A DNA stretch of 64,000 bases from Mycolicibacterium mageritense (lineage in GTDB: Bacteria > Actinomycetota > Actinomycetes > Mycobacteriales > Mycobacteriaceae): NCBI RefSeq assembly GCF_010727475.1, contig NZ_AP022567.1:4092001-4156000 (forward strand). Direction: 5' to 3'. Made by a program: the position numbers and the translations under genes. Of the stretch, positions 60,370-64,000 are shown in pieces. Position 1 is the first letter of the stretch. Each line of letters begins with the position of its first letter. The notes below the pieces were generated by a model. It did not search any database. It was not told where the DNA came from and was given only the letters and a program-made list of their open reading frames with translations.

Positions 60370-61620
60370 ATGGTTGCCATGACCACCGGCGACGGCTTAC
60401 CGGATGTCGTCGTCACCGCGGCCGCATCGACCACGGCCCTTGCGTCCCAGGCCGAGCAGACCTGGGACTTGTTGCTGGAGGGCCGAAGCGGCATCGGCAC
60501 CCTCGACAAGTGGTTCGTCACCGAATTCCATTCCCCGGTGCGGGTCGGCGGGCAGCTGACGGAGCGATTCGACGAGATCCTGGGTCGTGTTGAGCGGCAC
60601 CGACTTTCGTATATGGGCCAGATGTCTGCGGTGCTGGGCCGCCGGCTCTGGGAGGATGCCGGGTCACCCGAGGTCGACACCAGGCGGCTTATGGTGTCGA
60701 TCGGGCTCGCACTGGGTTCGACAGAAGAGCTTGTGCTGCAATACGACACCTGGCTGAAGAAGGGGCTGCGCGCGGTGCCGCCGACCGCGATCCAGAAATA
60801 CATGCCCAACGCTCCCGCGGCAGCCGTCGGACTGGAACGGCGCGCGAAGGCGGGCGTCATCTCGCCGTTGATGGCCGATGCCTCCGGCGCCGCGGCGATC
60901 GCGTACGCGTGGCAGCACATCATCCTGGGCGACGCCGACGCCGCGATCTGTGGCGGCGTCGAAACATGGATCGAGGCGGTGCCCGTCGCGGTGTTCGATC
61001 GCCTCGGCATGCTGTCGACCGCCAACGACGATCCGCCTGCCGCGTGCCGCCCCTTCGACCTGCACCGCGACGGCATGGTTTTCGGCGAGGCCGGCGCGCT
61101 CATGCTCATCGAAACCGAGCAGCATGCCAAGGCCCGCGGCGCGCGAATCCTGGCGCGGTTGATGGGCGTCGGCATCACATCCGACTGCCATCACCCCATC
61201 GACCCGGACCCCGAGGGCATCCAGGCCGGCGCCGCCATCACGCGGGCCGTCCAGCTGGCCGGCCTCACCCCGGCCGACATCGACCACGTCAACGCGCATG
61301 CCACCGGGACGGTGCGCGGCGACCTGGCCGAGGCCCGGGCGATTCACAATGCGCTCGGCAAGCACACGCCCGCGGTGTACGCGCCGAAGGCGGCGTTGGG
61401 GCATTCGCTGGGCTCGGCCGGCGCGGTGGAGGCCGTGCTGACCGTACAGGCGCTGCGCGACGGGATCATCCCGCCGACACTGAACCTGAAGAACCCCGAT
61501 CCCGAGATCGATCTGGATGTGGTGGCCGATCAACCGCGCCGGGGCAACTTCCGCTACGCGATCAGCGACTCCTTCGGCTTCGGTGGCAACAACGTGGTAT
61601 TGGCGTTCGGCGCCTACTGA
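60370..61620 (+). CDS. KasA/KasB-like ketosynthase with Cys-to-Asp change at the active site
   Basis: A 416-aa beta-ketoacyl-ACP synthase-fold protein aligned to KasA over its full length. His310 (NAHATGT), Lys340 and His345 (APKAALGHSLGSAGA) keep the known KasA His/Lys/His positions. The nucleophile is replaced: LMADASGAAAI has Asp170 where KasA has Cys171 in SACSSGSEAI. It therefore cannot form the normal acyl-Cys intermediate; it may decarboxylate or serve as a partner subunit. Followed convergently by two mycolate-type methyltransferases. Confidence 0.87.
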   Translation: MVAMTTGDGLPDVVVTAAASTTALASQAEQTWDLLLEGRSGIGTLDKWFVTEFHSPVRVGGQLTERFDEILGRVERHRLSYMGQMSAVLGRRLWEDAGSPEVDTRRLMVSIGLALGSTEELVLQYDTWLKKGLRAVPPTAIQKYMPNAPAAAVGLERRAKAGVISPLMADASGAAAIAYAWQHIILGDADAAICGGVETWIEAVPVAVFDRLGMLSTANDDPPAACRPFDLHRDGMVFGEAGALMLIETEQHAKARGARILARLMGVGITSDCHHPIDPDPEGIQAGAAITRAVQLAGLTPADIDHVNAHATGTVRGDLAEARAIHNALGKHTPAVYAPKAALGHSLGSAGAVEAVLTVQALRDGIIPPTLNLKNPDPEIDLDVVADQPRRGNFRYAISDSFGFGGNNVVLAFGAY

Positions 61621-62504
61621 TTTCGCTTGTCGAAGGTGAACTGCGCAACCTCGGCGATGCCGCGTCGGAAGAAGTCCGCGCAGCCCGTCAGGTAGTGCAT
61701 GTAGCGCTCGTAGACCTCTTCGGACGTGGTGGCGATCGCGGCGTCGCGACGGTCGGCCAGGGCTGCCGCCCAGGTGTCGAGGGTCCGGACATAGTGGGTG
61801 TTCATGAGTTGTAGCTCGACGGTGGAAAACCCTGATACCGAGGAGAATTGGAGCACGTCCTCATCGGAGGGCAGCTGCCCGCCCGGGAAGATCTCCTTGC
61901 CGATGAACCGCGTGAACTTCATGTCGCTCAACGTGATCGCGATGCCGTGCTCACGCCAGTAGTTGATCGGATGGGTGAAGATGGTCTCCAAAACCATGCG
62001 GCCGTCGGCCGGGAGCACCCGGTGGGCCGTATCGAAGAACGCGGCGTACCGCGACTTGCCGAACGCCTCGAACGCCTCGATGCTGACGATGCGGTCCACG
62101 GGTTCGTCGAACTGTTCCCAGCCCTTCAGCAGCACCTGGTGTGAGCGGGCGGTGGGTACTTGCGCCAAAAGCTCTCGGCTGTAGGCGTGTTGGTTGCGGC
62201 TCAAGGTCAGGCCGATGACGTTGACGTCGTATTTCTCGATCGCGCGTTTCATCAGCGCGCCCCAGCCGCAGCCGACGTCCAGCAGCGTCATGCCCGGTCG
62301 CAGGCCCAGTTTGTCGAGGGCCAGGTCGATCTTGGCCAGCTGTGCCTGTTCGAGGGTCATGTCGTCGCGCGCGTAGAACGCGCAGCTGTACGTTCGCGAT
62401 GGATCCTGGAACAGCCCGAAGAAATCGTCGGAGAGGTCGTAATGGGCTTGTACGTCCTCGAAGTTCGGCCGCATCTCCGCCGTCGCGGACCTGCCGTCAG
62501 CCAT
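61614..62504 (-). CDS. Mycolic acid (cyclopropane-type) methyltransferase, copy 1
   Basis: A 296-aa SAM-dependent methyltransferase of the CmaA/MmaA/UmaA family (VQAHYDLSDDFFGLFQDPSRTYSCAF; SAM motif LLDVGCGWGAL near residue 73). Acts on double bonds of meromycolates or other unsaturated fatty acids. ATG follows GGGAGGTC. It overlaps the KasA-like gene by 7 bp tail to tail and starts 19 bp after the stop of copy 2. Confidence 0.9.
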   Translation of the reverse strand: MADGRSATAEMRPNFEDVQAHYDLSDDFFGLFQDPSRTYSCAFYARDDMTLEQAQLAKIDLALDKLGLRPGMTLLDVGCGWGALMKRAIEKYDVNVIGLTLSRNQHAYSRELLAQVPTARSHQVLLKGWEQFDEPVDRIVSIEAFEAFGKSRYAAFFDTAHRVLPADGRMVLETIFTHPINYWREHGIAITLSDMKFTRFIGKEIFPGGQLPSDEDVLQFSSVSGFSTVELQLMNTHYVRTLDTWAAALADRRDAAIATTSEEVYERYMHYLTGCADFFRRGIAEVAQFTFDKRNQ

Positions 62505-62523
62505 GTGGTGACCTCCCCCTCAG

Positions 62524-63447
62524 CTATACCGCTTTCTCACAGGTGAATTGGCATACGTCGGTGTAACCCTTGCGAAACAGGTCGGCGCACCCGGTCAGAT
62601 ACTTCAGGTACCGCTCGTAGACCTCTTCGGAGGTGATCTCGATCGCCTCGTCCTTGCGGGCCGCGAGGTTGGCCGCCCAGGTGTCCAGCGTGCGGGCATA
62701 GTGCGGCCGCAAACGTTGTTTGCGCGTGACGGTAAAGCCTGCGTCGGTGGCGTGGTCTTCGACCATCGCGATCAGCGGAATGCGGCCGCCGGGATAGATC
62801 TCGGTGACGATGAAGCGGAAGAAGCGCATGAGCGACATCGTGGTGGGTAACCCGAGTTCGGCCACTTCTTCTTTGCTGGTCGAGACGATGGTGTGCAGCA
62901 GCATCACGCCGTCGTCGGGCATCAGCTCATAGGTCTTCTTGAAGTAGTCGTCGTACTTCTCGAAGCCGAAGTGCTCGAACGCTCCGATCGACACGATGCG
63001 GTCGACCGGGTCGGTGAAGTCTTCCCACGGCTGGAGCCGAACTTCTTTGCTGCGCTTGCTGTCAGATTCGACGAAGCGCTGCTGGATGTGGGCGAGCTGG
63101 TTGTGTGACAACGTCAGGCCGATCACGTTGACGTCGTACTTCTCGACCGCGCGCATGATGGTCGAACCCCAGCCGCAGCCGATGTCGAGCAAAGTCATGC
63201 CGGGTTGCAGGCCCAGTTTGCCAAGCGCCAGATCGACTTTCGCCATCTGCGCCTGCTCCAGCGTCATGTCGTCGCGTTCGAAGTAGGCACAGCTGTAGGT
63301 CTGGGTTGGGTCTTGCCACAACCTGAAGAACTCGTTCGACAGGTCGTAGTGGGAGCGGACTTCGTCCGCCGTCGATCCATGCCGCTCGCCGGGGCGGGCG
63401 CCGATGCAGGGCAGCTCAGTTTTCGTTTTGCGTGGGGTAGCGGTCAC
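62524..63447 (-). CDS. Mycolic acid (cyclopropane-type) methyltransferase, copy 2
   Basis: A 307-aa paralog of the preceding gene (VRSHYDLSNEFFRLWQDPTQTYSCAYF; LLDIGCGWGSTIMRAVEKYDVNVIG). GTG start with GGAG upstream. The two copies share the family core but differ clearly along the length, so they likely act on different substrates or positions. Likely one operon with copy 1. Confidence 0.9.
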   Translation of the reverse strand: MTATPRKTKTELPCIGARPGERHGSTADEVRSHYDLSNEFFRLWQDPTQTYSCAYFERDDMTLEQAQMAKVDLALGKLGLQPGMTLLDIGCGWGSTIMRAVEKYDVNVIGLTLSHNQLAHIQQRFVESDSKRSKEVRLQPWEDFTDPVDRIVSIGAFEHFGFEKYDDYFKKTYELMPDDGVMLLHTIVSTSKEEVAELGLPTTMSLMRFFRFIVTEIYPGGRIPLIAMVEDHATDAGFTVTRKQRLRPHYARTLDTWAANLAARKDEAIEITSEEVYERYLKYLTGCADLFRKGYTDVCQFTCEKAV

Positions 63448-63561
63448 TATCCGCTCCGTGGGGATCTCGGATCCGGTAGCTGACTTGACGTACCGCTTTC
63501 TTCATACGCCGAGACGGACGTTACTCCCTCAAACCGGTCTGAGCCAGAGGCTTTCGGCAAG

Positions 63562-64000
63562 TCACGGGGCTTCGGCCGCTTCTCCGTCGGTAATCTCCTT
63601 GGGCACCAAGCCATTTACCACCATGAACTGCAGCAGCGCGTTGATCGCGGCCTTCGCCGCGGTCAGCTGCGACAACCGCGCGGACTTGGGGTCGTTGAAC
63701 GGCTCGAGCCGGTTGATCACGGCCGACACCTGGCTCTCGAAGTCGGTGAGCTGATACCACAGCCGGGTGTCTGAACCCAGGTCCAGCAGCTTGCGGGCGT
63801 GCGCCGCGGCCACGCGCATCATGAGCTTGTCCAGGTTGGGCGGCGACTCGGCAGGCCCGGAGCCGCCGGCCACCGCGGCGGCCGTCGTCGCGGCGCCGGT
63901 CCCGGCCAGCCCGCTGACCATCGCGAGCCCGCCGACCATGCCGCCGGGGCCGAACGCGGCAAGGCCTCCGGTCACGGCCGCCGCCCCGAATGCGCCCGCA
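63562..64000 (-). CDS. Hypothetical protein, 5' end outside window
   Basis: C-terminal 145 or so residues of a protein continuing past the window edge. A glycine/alanine-rich hydrophobic run (AAFGPGGMVGGLAMVSGLAGTGAATTAAAVAGG) is followed by a helical region (LDKLMMRVAAAHARKLLDLGSDTRLWYQLTDFESQVSAVINRLEPF). Function not recognised. Confidence 0.6.
   Translation of the reverse strand, partial: AGAFGAAAVTGGLAAFGPGGMVGGLAMVSGLAGTGAATTAAAVAGGSGPAESPPNLDKLMMRVAAAHARKLLDLGSDTRLWYQLTDFESQVSAVINRLEPFNDPKSARLSQLTAAKAAINALLQFMVVNGLVPKEITDGEAAEAP

Overview
The window is about 67% GC and almost fully coding. Its gene content and order (menG, menJ, grcC1, htpX, gpsA, a yajQ-type gene, trcR/trcS, cutinase, mycolate-type methyltransferases) point to a rapid-growing mycobacterium close to Mycolicibacterium smegmatis. 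Part of the order follows the M. tuberculosis Rv0558-Rv0566c neighbourhood, opened up by added genes. This placement comes from recognised protein families and remembered synteny, not from a database search.

Layout. 1-3.3 kb: 3' part missing aconitase, an SDR and menG. 3.3-6.8 kb: an accessory stretch with an orphan gene, a 13E12/HNH gene with a near-LexA box on its start codon, and a complete DDE insertion sequence with a 5-bp target duplication. 7-12.6 kb: a CobW zinc-chaperone GTPase behind a Zur-like box, tspO, the divergent menaquinone pair menJ/grcC1, htpX, and a DUF1326 gene behind two CsoR/RicR-type palindromes. 12.6-22.9 kb: a SulP-STAS-carbonic anhydrase fusion, trcR/trcS, two secreted proteins, an alcohol dehydrogenase/APC permease pair facing an XRE-cupin regulator, and gpsA. 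23-28.2 kb: an alpha/beta-hydrolase gene split by a 3.4-kb element with three tightly coupled genes (tyrosine recombinase, small HTH protein, recombinase with twelve CxxC knuckles). 28.2-34.5 kb: a lipoprotein, an MFS/ArsR pair, and a sulfonate-type ABC transporter with an FMN monooxygenase. 34.5-41.1 kb: yajQ-type gene, tRNA-Tyr, two ESX-type proteins, cutinase and two mycobacterial membrane proteins.

41.1-47.5 kb is the most unusual part. A MoxR ATPase and a metallopeptidase-like/VWA protein are followed, after an EamA transporter and a small membrane protein, by three tandem Y RNA (YrlA-like) genes with circularly permuted tRNA-like modules. Directly downstream lies a Ro60 (TROVE-VWA) gene. 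The stems of the three RNAs covary, which supports the fold.

47.5-64 kb: a palindromic repeat cluster, an SNF2 protein with two small regulators, a flippase-like membrane protein carrying a pseudokinase segment, a DUF4407 protein, a Ser/Thr kinase whose extracellular half is a solute-binding domain, a NYN/OST-HTH protein, a flavin reductase facing an alcohol dehydrogenase across a 23-bp palindrome, and a KasA-like ketosynthase whose nucleophile Cys is Asp, next to two mycolate-type methyltransferases. The window ends inside another minus-strand gene.
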